Shown one piece after another: positions 12,486 through 24,394 of a DNA stretch of 64,000 bases. A model generated the notes under the pieces. That model did no database searches. It saw nothing but the letters and a program-made list of their open reading frames with translations, and had not been told where the DNA came from. Source of the stretch: Glossina fuscipes (lineage: Eukaryota > Arthropoda > Insecta > Diptera > Glossinidae); contig NW_023998557.1 of NCBI RefSeq assembly GCF_014805625.2, positions 1-64,000 of the forward strand, written 5' to 3'. Each line of letters begins with the position of its first letter. Position 1 is the stretch's first letter. The translations under genes and the position numbers were made by a program.

Positions 12486-13260
12486 GCGGTTTCAATGGTT
12501 TAATTGGCAATAAAAACGAGCGGTCTGAAAGAGGACCAGAAAAATTCGAGGACAATGAAAATACAGCTCAAACTCAGAGAGAACTTTCGAACAGTTTAGC
12601 AGTTTTTGAATCAAATGTTTGAAGACATTTACAAGCGATGGAAAAGATCCAAAATGGCGGAAAACGGCTACCAGACGAACGGAATGAAAATGGCGTTTCG
12701 AACCTTTTAAATGTTGTGGTTTCTTTAAATTGGTTATCAAGCAAATAAAGAAGAGTTTTCTGTGGCGTATTCGAACCAGGGACGGAAAATGGATTTACCA
12801 CGACATGCATATCGACACCGAATCGGAATATTCATCGTCAAAAAGCTTTCATATTGTATTATGCTACAAGCTGCTAAAACCGAATAGAAGTGTTACTGCA
12901 GATGTCTGCCGACGGCAGTTAAACAAATTGAACCATGTATCAGAACAAACAAGCAATAGCGCTTAACAAACGCAAAGTCTTCCTTGTTGAGTTGTGAAGG
13001 ATACATTGTTGAAGCTCGAATGGAAAGTTCTGCCGCGTCCAGCGTATTCACCTGACATAGCGACTTCTGATTATCGCTTATTCAGATCAATGCAGCATGG
13101 TGTGGCTGGCACGCGGTTTCTGCTGGAGCGGGAAAATAGGGTGATAATTGGATCGATACCAAATCAATATGGTTCTTTCAACAGGGTATCGCCATGTTGC
13201 CAGAGAGATGGGAAAAACTTGTAGAAAATGATAAAAAACTTATTGATTAATATATATTGT
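12486..13260 (+). pseudogene. Mariner transposase remnant (DD34D, irritans-like)
   Basis: In order, the plus-strand translations give these mariner pieces: a KFEDNENTAQTQRELSNSLAV block from the helix-turn-helix region, SFLWRIRTRDGKWIYHD around the first catalytic Asp, CYKLLKPNRSVTADVCRRQL with NKLNHVSEQ, and finally LEWKVLPRPAYSPDIATSDY with RLFRSMQHG around the third Asp. The segment that should carry the second Asp (a DNARPH-type box) is missing just before 13000. Stops and frameshifts interrupt the rest. The wording KPNRSVTADVCRRQL points to an irritans-type mariner. It is dead. Confidence 0.85.
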
Positions 13261-13790
13261 AGCAATTGTTTTCTTTGTTTAACGTGCGTTGAATGCCTGT
13301 AAGTTCCTAAGGTTTGTCCATGTAAACGGACCTTTTACTACGCCGATTACTTTCGGAACTGGTTCTGATTTGATCTAAGCTTGTCTGTTCATCAGTGCCT
13401 CTGGTTTTCTATTTTCAACCTATAGACTCCAAGTTTTAAGATTTTTCCATTCATCTTTCTCCAGTTAAAAATGGTCAAAATACATGCAAGCAACTATTAA
13501 TATGGAACCATTAATATGCAACCAGCTTTCGTAATGGGGTAAATGATTAAGAGCGATCCATTTTATATCCATCATCAGTAGTATATATATGGAGAAACTT
13601 ACGCAGTTCCCTGCTACGACCACATCACACTTGCACATAAACCAACAACGGCATGGGCGGCATCAAAACGATGTACAAAAGATACCGGACGCCTAATGAT
13701 AAGAGCTCCCAAACGTTGTCGCACATACACAAAGAGTGGTTGAACGAAATAACGGTGGTTCACAAATATCGCCGCTGTTGAAAGGAACCT
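13261..13790. other. Spacer between the mariner and an R1-like LINE piece
   Basis: No coding similarity is recognised. The sequence becomes less AT-rich toward 13.7 kb, so the 5' part of the neighbouring LINE may begin within it. Confidence 0.35.
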
Positions 13791-15245
13791 CGGCGTAGAG
13801 AACGCAGCCGGACCTGGCCGTGACTAAACTCAGGGAAGGTAAGCGAAAGAAGCCAGGCAGAAGGCAGAAAACCGAAGGCAAGGCCAGATGCTATTGTTAT
13901 AGCAGCTAAAGGGGAGCCTTACTACGCGGATATGCTCCAAGGTCAAAACCGAATTCGATTTAAGGCAGCTTGGGAGGTGGTGCAGAAAACTTAACCAGAT
14001 CGGGGGGAAAACGGAAGAGCTAAGAGAAGCGGGTTCTTTTCTGGGAGAAGAAGCCGCAGTCAGTTGTTTTAAGTAACGGCAGACAGTTGAATGCAAAGAC
14101 ATCGATAGGGTCATTACCAAGCAGGACATATGTGAAGCATTTAAGCGTCAGTATGAGGTGACAATCGCAAAGATGGTGAATATAAGACGACAGTAATAAG
14201 CCTCCAAAGGGAGGAAGCCGATAAGCTACTGGCAGGCGGCAAATCGAGCATAGGTTGGGTGATCTGCGGAGTCAGAGAGCGCAGAAGATTGGTTAGATGC
14301 TTTCGAAGCTTTGAGTTCGAATATATCGCGAAACGTTGCGGGGTTCAGTTTGACCGACGAAGAGCCAGTCCTAGATGTGGAGAGGAAGGCCTCATTGCAA
14401 AAAACCGCGACAAGGAGTCTTCTTGCATATTCTACATGGATACACAAATTTAGCTGCAAAGCACGTGGTGGGAAACGGGAAATGTCAGCTGCGCAAGTGA
14501 GCAGATAAAGTACGCAAGTGGGAATAATGCAAATCAACCTCTAAGGAGTTTGGTGAAAGTGAGAATAAGAGCCAAAATGTCAGTAATCTACTTCTGAAGC
14601 TGTTACGCAGCTACACTGGACATTTTGGGAGTTCCAGCACATGCTAGATGAGCTCGTGGTGGACGTCCACGTTACACCGGCGCTTGTAGTGCTGGCGTCT
14701 TCAACGCGTGGGCACTAGAATGGAGCAGCTGGGCCTGTAATGCCAGAGGACACAGTCTGCTCGAAGCCTCTGCATAGCTGCAGGTAATAGTCCTCAATGA
14801 CGGGCGTAAAGATACATTCAGGAAAGCGGGAGTGGGCGCGAAAGTTGACGTTTACATGCGATGTCTTAGTTTTAAAGTTTAGATGGCAGTTGAGCGAGGA
14901 TTACACGAATAGTGACCATCAGCCGATATTCCTATCCAGTAAAGGTAAGAAAGGCAGGGGTAGTAGACAACCCAAAACCACAGGCCTGAAATGGAATGTT
15001 TCCTGCTTCGACGAAAGTATTTCCAATTTAGTGTTGGACTCAAAGCAGGCCGGAGAAGAAACAGCAAGCCTGCTCGTATAAGCCAAAAGCAAAGGAGGAA
15101 ATCCGAGTTATTGATAGAATGAGGAAATACGTTCACTTAGCATGCGGCTAAAGGCTGCTAGAAAGCTAGTAGGAGAGCACGGCATTCGGGGACAGAAGAC
15201 GTGGGGACACAGCTAGTGGAGGATAAAACAGAGGCGATGTTAATA
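13790..15245 (+). pseudogene. R1-clade LINE fragment: ORF1 with zinc knuckles, start of endonuclease
   Basis: GC content is clearly higher than in the flanks. Plus-strand translations read a KRRPDAIVIAAKGEPYYADM-like block (frames change) and then ORF1 up to degenerate CCHC knuckles near 14295-14430 (RCFRSFEFEYIAKRCGV and PRCGEEGLIAKN). The endonuclease of ORF2 follows: FNAWALEWSSWACNARGHSL (about 14700-14760), VIVLNDGRKDTFRKAGVGAK and EDYTNSDHQPIFL (about 14900). The last is the conserved SDHQ/H box. These are R1/LOA-type features. The frame is broken many times and there is no RT. It ends abruptly against the 3' end of an oppositely oriented LINE at 15.26 kb. Confidence 0.75.
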
Positions 15246-15254
15246 AGCAGCCAA

Positions 15255-17770
15255 AAGCGTATTTATTTATTTATTAATGCCACTTATACAACAAACTCAA
15301 CTAAAACAATATGGCAATCGAGTTCAGTTGACTCTTAAAGTAAATCTTAAATTAATTAATATTAAAACTTAGTATAAGCACAATAAAACATATAAGAACG
15401 AAAAAAAAAAAGAAAAAAAGCATGTACACAACTGGCATGGAGCCACACCTACAACCGGTACAGGACCAAATTGCAAGTGAATGCCTAAGCCATCGCAAAC
15501 ATGCATAAGCTTGGCAACCGATAATAGTTAACACCAATTAACTTTCGACTCATAATAACTTTTTAAGGTTAAAAGTTAGTTCCAGAACGACATAGGTAAA
15601 TCGCGCGTATTAAACAATTTTGCTTTAATGGACGTTAAAGAGTTCGTTAATGACAATAAGTGACAGACATTATTTAGGTTCTTGCAAACAACTCTGAGCA
15701 GGTTAAACCGTTCGTAATTATATATGCATTGACAAAGCTTTATGAAGATAAAGTGCCTAGAGAAGCGGTTAGGGACATTAAAGCCTATCTCACGAAGTAA
15801 TGCGGGCGAGTCAATTGTACCATTTACTAATTTGATTACGAAGGAAACGCCAAGAACAAACTTACGTTTCTCAAGAGACGGTAAGGACAGCCGAAGCAAC
15901 CTATTTTCATAGAGAGGAAAAGAGGCAATCGGATCCCATCCCAAATTTCTAAGGGCAAACAGAAAGAATTGCTTTTGAACAGATTCAATTGAATCTACAT
16001 AGCACCTATATGAAGGAGACCACACAACAGAGGCATACTCGAGTATGGGGTAGGGATCATCGAGCTCTTTGGACCGCCTTTTTATAAAGTCAAGTTGGTG
16101 ACTGTAGATCGTCCTTTTCGAAAGCCGTGCTGGTGCGGAGAAATATACGAATTAATGGCAAAAGCCAAATTCTGAGTCACAATTCGCTCGAGCAACTTAG
16201 GCTATGCCTCTGTAGTTCTCGACAAATTGACTATTGCCACTTTTGTGGATAGGAATAAGGAAACTACTCTTACAACACGAAGGGAAAACACCTAAATTCA
16301 AGGACAAGTTAAAAATCTTTGAGATCGCACCACATAACTCGGCAGCGCAAGATTTAAGTACACATGATGGATTTCCATCAGGTCCTGGCGCACAACAACA
16401 TTTTAGAGAACTCAAGGCTTTAAAAATGTCATTTTCAGATATTACAAAGTTAGGAATTGAAATCAAATTAGATATCGGATATGGATAGTTTGCCGATAAA
16501 TCAGAATTGGCAGTTGAAAAGTTCTGTCGGAAGTAGTCCGCAAAGAGATTTAAGGTTTCAAAATCATCCGAGGACTCAGAACCATTATAAGACACATGCG
16601 AGGGATTTAAGGAGATTTTTCTTTTTGAATTAACGAACTTAAAAAAGTATTTAGCATTAACAAATGGAGAGGATTTAATGAACTGAAAGTATCTGCAATA
16701 ATATTGGTGGTTGAGTGAGTTAAATCTACGCCTTGCCACGGAGTAAGCGAACTAGTCAAGAGCAAAGCCATTTTTCGAATATTTTTTGAGTAGCGTGTTC
16801 TTTCTGTTCTTCTAATATTTAGTTGTCCTATTAATCCAACGGGGGACGCTTGCTCGAGGACGAGACTGCCTGACCGGAACGGATGCAAAAATAGCTTGAT
16901 TTAATATATTGTAGAACGACGACAGTAAGCTATCAGTACTTCCCATTGGGAAATCAAGCACAATATGAGAAAGATGTGATTTTAACATGGAAACATTGAT
17001 TTAATGGAAATAATAAAAATTAACATGAAAAATTTGAATTTGGAACGTTATAGAAGTTCAACGAACCAACATGCTTGTAATGAAAGGAAATACTCAATGC
17101 TGGATGATATGGATCCTCAGGTAAACTAAACGGAAGACAACGATTAACGCAAATCTCAGGAAAATTGGGAAAGCAAAGATCAAGCAATCTACCATTGCAA
17201 TTAGGGGTACTGTTGTATTGGACTAAATTATGGTCAAACAATTCATTAAAGAACACGACGGTTCTACCAGATGTTGAGGTAGGAATCAAACAGCCAGAAC
17301 TATCACTGTAACACCAAGCGACTTGAGGCAAATTGAAGTCACCCAACGCAATGACTAAATCGGTAAGTTTAGATTGCTTGGCCACTTCACAAATGAGGGC
17401 GGGCTGTTTCTTATATACAGAGATATCCGAATTTGGGGGAATATAGGAGAAGGTCACATATTAGTGTTTATTAGGAAATTTCACTCGAATTGCGATAAAT
17501 TCAAGACGGGAGTAGTTGGAAATTCAAATGAATAGGAGGGGACTGCCGAAGAAATGGCAATTAAAACACCACCATTCCGATACAATCGATCGTTTCTGAA
17601 AACTTAAAACGAATTTTGGAAAAGTTCCGACGAATGTAGACCCGGCTTTAACCAAGTTTCAGTGAAGACCGAACAGGAAAACTCCGTGCTCACCGAATTT
17701 AGGAACGTAGAACTAATTTTTGAATTTAGGCCCCTAACATTTTGATAAATGAGAGAAAATGAGCCTGCAG
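15255..17770 (-). pseudogene. Jockey-clade LINE, ORF2 with endonuclease and broken RT
   Basis: Minus strand, 5' to 3'. The endonuclease start reads YQNVRGLNSK then FTETWLKPG (about 17730-17640), followed by FSYIPPNSD and VIALGDFNLPQVAW (17020-17457). A linker follows, and then RT fingers with CAPGPDGNPSCVLKSCA and FVENYRGIA (16197-16739). After HGFRKGRSTVTNLTL the frame jumps near 16080 straight to LEYASVVWSPSYRCYVDSIESVQKQF (15576-16025). The catalytic palm, including the YADD motif, is therefore absent. The C-terminal region, with LRNLGWDP and LRLSLPSLEKRK, is intact. The 3' UTR ends in an (AATA)n tail at about 15258-15275. It is inactive through this deletion and several frameshifts. Confidence 0.85.
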
Positions 17771-18105
17771 AAATATTTGGTTTTTTGGAAACTATATTTA
17801 TTTTACGGAAATATTTAGTTTATGGAAAGGTGTTGCATACGAGTCGGGCAACACACCGTGCAATTTTCTTCTGTCTTCAGATACTTTGTTGGACCATCGA
17901 CTCAGCTTTAAGCGCCACGTGGGTTACTCTGCAGAGGAAGCTGTCGCCATTCACGCGTCTTTGGCGAAGGTAATGTCACATATTGGAGGACCAGTAATAG
18001 GAAAACAATAGCCGGGGTAATAACTTCTGTCTTGTTGTATATGAGTCCAGTTTTGGGCTGGGGCTCTCTCTGTGAAATCGGTGTACCGAAAGTTGGCGGT
18101 AATAT

Positions 18106-18615
18106 ATTGTTACGAAAATCCCAAATCCGGTTAATGTCAGCTAAGTAATTTTCGTAATAATAAATTCCCTACAGAAGGAAAAACCAAATGAGCATTCACA
18201 GGTGCCTCATTCAGCAGCAGGCCGGTGAAAACGATTAGCGGAAAAGCAGTCAGGTAAAAGCTAAGTACACATTCGCAGGCGCGTCATGCAGATGCAGGCC
18301 GATGAAAACGATTAGAGGAAAAGCAAGCTGGCGTTAGAAATAAAACCATAAATTTAGGTATAGCTTGTAAAAATGTATATAAATAGAATTTTTGTGGAAG
18401 GGAGAGTCAGTCGGGCAAGAACATTTGAGCTGAGAGTACGACCAAAATAAATTGTGAATAATACATGTAAGAAATATAATTGTAAATAAATACTTCTACT
18501 GTTGTGAAAGACAAAGTAGTAAAATCAGAGAACTTTGAAGTGTATTTCTCTTGATCAAAATATCCACGATCCAGTGATACGGACTGTATCTTGGTAAAAG
18601 CGAAATCCATAACAA
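18106..18615 (+). mobile_element. LTR-like block with TATA box and duplicated U3 repeats
   Basis: The block starts near TGTTACGAAAATCC. It contains a direct repeat of a ~55-bp unit (18193-18246 and 18270-18322, offset 77) and a TATA box (TGTATATAAATAG, near 18371). It then has a stretch GTCAGTCGGGCAAGAACATT with a related copy at 59.3 kb (GTCAGTCAGACAAGAACATT). The two copies also share the downstream motif AATATCCAYGATCYAG. A U3 with tandem repeats, a TATA box and then a conserved transcribed segment fits an LTR. The exact ends and any target duplication are not resolved, and no internal gag or pol is recognised after it. Confidence 0.5.
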
Positions 18616-21600
18616 TATTGTCTAAGTGCGCTAAGGCAGATATGCGGAGTACGAACAGTGTCGGAGAGCGCCGCAGGTGTCATGCCATTCGATATTTTGG
18701 CCGACGAAATGAGGCGCATCCACGAACGGCGTCGCACTGATGGCTGCTTCCAAAAATCCATGAAAAAAAATTAAGGGCTACTTTTGATTAGGATCTGGCA
18801 ATCGCGATGGGAACGAACAACGAAAGGAAGATGAATTTTCGTTCTTATCCCAAACATAACGCGATGGACTGAAACGCAACGCGGCGAGGTAAATTGTTAT
18901 CTCATTCAGTTCTTGACCGGTCATGGCTGCTTTCGGAAGTACGTGTGCAGGTTTGGGCAAGACAACTCGTCAAACTGCCCGGAATGCTCGGAAAGAAACA
19001 AAGATGCAGAGCTACAAAGAGGAAAGCTACATTTCACTGTGAAAGGTTTGGAAATGGTAGAACTCAAGTAGAACCCAGTGAAATATTGTGGCTAATAACT
19101 CGCAGCAATAAGAAATGGACGACCACAAGCGAGCTCGTAAGCAAGTGCTCCAAGAATTACAGCGCTTAGAAAGAGAGGCTATGAAAAGCAGACGGTGTGG
19201 AAGCTAATAGTGTATTCCACTGAGATTCTATCATAGGAAGCGCGCTAACATGATCCCGTAAAAAAGGGTGGTTGATAAAGTGTTTGCGGGACTTAGCTTT
19301 AACTGGTAGGTGCCATGGACGGCAAATCTTGCGTGGCAAGAGCGAGCAGTGTCTTTCGAAGAAATCTGACTCCAATGCGAATAGCGAAAAAAAACACACA
19401 CACTTCTCAATCACTAACACATGTTCAACGTTTCCTTGCATATGTAATGGGTGCCATTTCCTCACTCAACTCAACTCAATTTCCCGAGGAAAGGGGGTCG
19501 TTCGTTAGCAATGCAAATGCAAATTTCCAGGAAGAAAAAAATAAAGTGCATTTTGGATGGTGCGCCTATTTCACCATATTGCATTTCAAACGTTCAATCA
19601 TTCTTTCTCATTTGAATTCTTATTATTAGTTTTCCCACTTCAATAAATACCCCACTGAAAGTGGAAATAGAATCATTGCTGTGGTACATTAATAATGACA
19701 AAAAAACCGAAGTTTTAAAAATGTTAAATGTGCTCTCATATCGGCTTTATTTTTATTCAGTTTTCTCTTTTCTAAAGTGAAAAGTAATATGAGTAGGTAT
19801 AACGGAATCGCAAAAATTATATTTGGCATAGTCTGCACTAACTACGTCTATGGAGATGTTAGATAGTGAGATAGTAGCAATTTAAAGACTGTAGTATTTT
19901 TCCCTTTTGAACTTAAAGCACTTGCTTTTTTGATGAAAGGACAGAACGCGATGATATCTTAAAATTTTTTCTCCAACGCAACGAGATTTTATTATATTGG
20001 AATAACTACGAAATGTTGAATATTCCCGCGGTTGTTCTGCAGGATATACTTTCGACATTAATTTTATTTAACAACAATTCAGCTATTCCAACTTCCTTAC
20101 TGATCATTTGTAATAGTAGGAAGATTTGCAATATTTTTATCCTTTTCTAAACGGCAACTTAATTGTTGATTAATAAAGTAATATAGAGATTCTCCACGTA
20201 GTTCAGGGTTTAAAATATGTTGGACAAACGAACTCCAAATACGATTGTAATAATTTTTATTCAACGTTACTGCAAGTATACATTTTTATAAAGCAATCCA
20301 TTTAAAGTTATTTTCGCCCTTCTGAATTGAACATCTTTGAATCGATTTTTGTTTTCCGTGCGAATTGATATCATCTAAACTCGGGCAAAGTATGACACAG
20401 TTCAAAACTTTTCGAACTGCAATTCCCGCTTCCATTTACAATTACGCTGAGCATAGCATTAAATAACTTTATTCATAAACTTAAGTAGAAAATTAAGAAA
20501 CTAGAAAATAAATAAAAATAAAAGATATTGAGTAAAGAAAGATTCATTTGTGTTAATTGCAGCGTTTCATTCGCTATATGCTAGCTAGGGAAACTTCCAG
20601 TCGACTTACATTTGCACAAAAGGAAGTCGCAAGATTTGGCGCACTGAAGTCAAACAGATAGGTTACATAATTTATAGGAATCCTGCATGGTCATTATAGA
20701 AGAAGACGTTACGAATATATTAATCATATGCAACTATACCCCAAAACATAATCTTTCAATATGGAGAAATGCGATTCTCGTTTTTCTGTCGGATTTTGCA
20801 GGTTGTTTCGTTACTTGGTTTGATGTGGCTTCTGGATTTTTAGTTAAGAACTTTTCAGGTGCCACAAATTCATCTCTCGAAATACTGCCATCAAAGTCAC
20901 TTTGTAATTTTTCTCTACTATCTTCAGATGTGATGCGTTTTTTATGGGTAATTCCGGTTTTTCAATGTTAATTTTCATATCTTTTATATCATTTCTAAAA
21001 AACGTCAATTCAGATACACGATCGAAGTTTTGCTTAATTGGTTTTAATTTTCTTGTAAGATAGATATTTAACTCTTGTTTATTTTTGATCTACTTGTTAT
21101 ATTCTGAAAGAAAAATGATTGTTGAAATATGGTAATAGCTTTCAATTAATAAATAAATAAATGAACATTTGTCATCCACCATCGCAGCGTATGCATTTGG
21201 ATGCAAATAATATTATAAAATAATAGCATATAGTTTCGGCTTAAATTTATTCAACATTGTGTAACAGTTTCTCGATAAATCCAGTTAATGGTGAGGCTAA
21301 GATTACGGACAAGAAACCGCCACATCTCTGCACAGTAATTTTTCTTTTGGTCTTTATGGTGACCTTTGGTCTCGAGATGAATCGAAGTTATACGTAACAC
21401 CCAAAAGGAAGCTTCACAGACCACATAAAATATATATATTCGTGGCTATATTCATCTGTCCATCTATCAGAGTGGATTTCGAAATGAATCGAACCAATGA
21501 AAGGATACGCCTGCAACGTCTCAACGCCTATGCAACAAATACTGTGAGTACCTTTGATCTTCTCATAAATTCGCGTGTTACTCATACAGTACGACATATA

Positions 21601-21835
21601 AATCATATAAAAAAGGTTTCTAGTTTTAGTCTGCAAATAGAAAAAATCATCCTCTCCCATCCAGCACTAGATAGAATGGAAATTTAGTTTTTCCTCTTTC
21701 TTATACTTTTTTTAGGACAACGGTGACTGGTACAAAAGATGTGGTCACAAACGAAGATAGTTTTTTTAGTTGTTAAAAATGTAATAACGAGTTTTAAATA
21801 TATTCTTTTGTCTACTCTCAGGTGTGAAAATGTCC
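18616..21835. other. Long stretch without recognised genes
   Basis: Short reading frames on both strands, all below 105 codons, have no family resemblance. Directly after the LTR-like block, to about 19500, base composition is less AT-rich. This part could be internal sequence of the LTR element that is too decayed to read. From 19.6 kb on it is plain AT-rich DNA. Confidence 0.4.
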
Positions 21836-21839
21836 AATA

Positions 21840-21935
21840 ATTTGCAATCTCATTAGGCAGCCATGGATTTTTTTCTTTGGGGCTACATCAAAGCTTAAGT
21901 TTATGTTGACAAAGGTATTGCACAGAGTAATTGGA
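21840..21935 (+). pseudogene. Short transposase scrap (Tc1/mariner type)
   Basis: The translation contains AAMDFFLWGYIKA, a stop, then VYVDKGIAQS. This resembles the LTPLDFFLWGYVKSxVYADKP block around the last catalytic acid of Tc1/mariner-type transposases. Nothing else of the gene is readable. It rests on one motif. Confidence 0.45.
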
Positions 21936-22074
21936 GCCACAGTGCGCCTAGTGGACCTATCAATAGTATTTTGCTCAGAACACAACTGCAATGTTTAAAC
22001 TTCAAAATATACTAAAATTTTCTTTGACATGCCAAGTGGTTTTTGTTTTTGAAATTTTAAAAAATTTTACTCTC

Positions 22075-22145
22075 AACACTGGAGCTACCGATGTTTTGCG
22101 CATACCTATTTCTTTCAAAACGGACCATTTTGATCCCCCCTTTCG
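22075..22145 (+). repeat. Diverged piggyBac-type terminal sequence
   Basis: The sequence CAACACTGGAGCTACCGATG, then ATACCTATTT, then GGACCATTTTGATCC follows the same order and spacing as the left end of the piggyBac at 41.26 kb. That end has TTAACACTAAAGCTACCGAC, ATACCTATTT and GGTCAAATGACC. It is probably the end of an older related element or MITE. No partner end was found nearby. Confidence 0.5.
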
Positions 22146-22980
22146 ATAAAATCGATACAGCCGGAAAAATGGAGACAACAAGCTGCCCACATTGCACGCC
22201 CAAACGTTGAACAAATTGATAAATGTTCAAAAAAAAGTGAAACCTTTTCCACATTTTCATCTATACTTTTTGATCCCGTAAAGATATTTCTAAAAGCTTC
22301 TAAAAGCTTATGAGTTAACATATTCTAAGGGAGTATCTCAAAATTAACGATATGTAACTTAGCAAAGAACCTTTTAGCAAAGCCGTAATAGCCGTGGGCT
22401 ACCTTCACTTCGGTCAATATTTGATCTTGATACTAAGAGTAAAATAAAATTCATGAGTGAAAAAAATTTATTTGTTTCGAAGGATTGAGGCAAAAAGTTG
22501 AGATTGGCTTCGTTTTCAAAAAGCGAAAACTCAATCAAAAACATTTCAGATAATACATATATGAAGCGTGGTTTTTTGGGGTAGATTTTTCAATACGCAT
22601 ATATATTATTTGTTTCGCTTTGTTGACGCCTTCTTTTATCATATAAGACTAGGGGGAATTGGAATCGTGATGTCTCTACAAAGTCAACGTTAGTGTTCTA
22701 ATTGCCGATAAATCACTAGGAGCATTTTTCAAAAATGTCCCTGAAAACAAGTTAGGCAGAATCGATTATTAGATACCCAACACCACTTCGCTTGATAGAG
22801 TTATTCAGTTGTTTGTTAAGTTACGCGTTATTATCATGCAAAGACGTACTCATGAAAGCCCGCGTATTGGAGCAATACTTATATTATACTGATTTTTATG
22901 TCAATTTACTATTATAAACTAATTTTTGCCACGCAATATTAAAAATTAAGCCATTATACTTTACAAAGATACAGTTTTCG

Positions 22981-23254
22981 TAGGAAGGGTTATATGAGAG
23001 GGGGTTGAATAAAACTGCCCCAGCCGCAACAAATTTTGCGCCCCATATCGAAGGTTATGATCTCTAGCTTCAACACAAATTTACATGGAGAGACATCAGG
23101 CGAACAAAAAGACGGACGGGAAGACAGGCAAACAGACTTAGACTCATTTTGTGAATCGATCGATATAATAAAAGGTGGGTAAGCCCTTCTGCGTGTTACG
23201 TACATCCGCACAAACAGAATATAGCCTGTACTACAAGTGATGTAGGGTATAATA
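22981..23254 (+). repeat. Dispersed repeat family, copy 1
   Basis: This copy contains GACGGACGGGAAGACAGGCA, an AATCGATCGATATAATAAAA core, then GTGGGTAAGCCCTTCTGCGT, TACGTACATCCGCACAAAC and a terminal GTAGGGTATAATAA. The same order recurs in at least eight other places in the window, in both orientations. It has no coding capacity. I recall this family as common in calyptrate fly intergenic DNA, but could not check it. Confidence 0.7.
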
Positions 23255-24394
23255 AGGACATTTGATTATAGATTTCCAGTTCTTGGTGTTCTATTGGTGT
23301 TGACTTCTCATCGAGCCGAGACATTGTTGTTCCAATTTTGTCAACTGTCCGACAAATATATAGCTCTAATGACTAATTGCAAAAATTGCATAACATCTTT
23401 TTGGATCATTTGTCAAGAGTTAACTGAGTTGGGATGAAAAAAGAAAGTGTCGCTAGACTACAACAAATAGTTGTTCAGAGTACAAATAATAGCTACTGCT
23501 TTCGAAAGTTCTACTATTCTAAAAAGACAACTTTTATATTGTTATTGGCTTGGTGCATAATTATCAAGTCTTTCCTTGATATGCTTCGCTTTAATAAAAC
23601 TTGTCACACATATGCTTGGGTAGAGTTTTATGGTTTTGCCTAGCTTTGCTCAGCCGCATGCTTGGCCTATTTTTCCTTAAAAAGTATTCTTGCTCACAGG
23701 ACGTAACCTGAAAAATGATGTAAGTCAGTCTATAAGGCCCGTTGTTTGTAGTGTTCGCTGTTCGTCGGCTCATTCTTTGTCCGTTAGTCCGTATTCCCTG
23801 TCACTTAATCCCACCTATATGCACACCCACGCATACACCTATCAGTGGTACCAAACTCGCGCTTACATCTTGCGCACATAAATGGCAATCATCTGTTACT
23901 TAACCACACCCTACTTGTGCCTTTGTCTGTACCAATCTGATGCTCCTCTTCTAATTGCTGAGACGTTACGACTATTTTCTTGTTTTCTTGTGTTGTTGTT
24001 TCTGTGATTTTGTAAATATTGCTTATACCGTTCGCCCTTACTTTTGCTCACCGTTATTAAATATACATTGCGCAGAACAAAAAAAACAAAACCATTTTTC
24101 ATGAACAAAACTTCATTAAACGTTTAGCATTTTTTTCTGACGTCCACTTAGAACAAAACGTTTGCTTTTTCTGACCAGCTCCTCTTTTTTCTTTTTCTTA
24201 AAAAAAAACAACAAGATCAAGCATTTAAGGAAAAATATTCTCATGTCACACAGACGGACTTGGGACTTTTTCTCTTTTCATAATTCTCTCTCGCATAATA
24301 GCGATATTCTCCATAACCGTAGGCCGTTATTATGATTTTACATGAAAGCAGTGCTCAAAGCAGACCGACGGAACCCCTGTACCTTACATGGATG

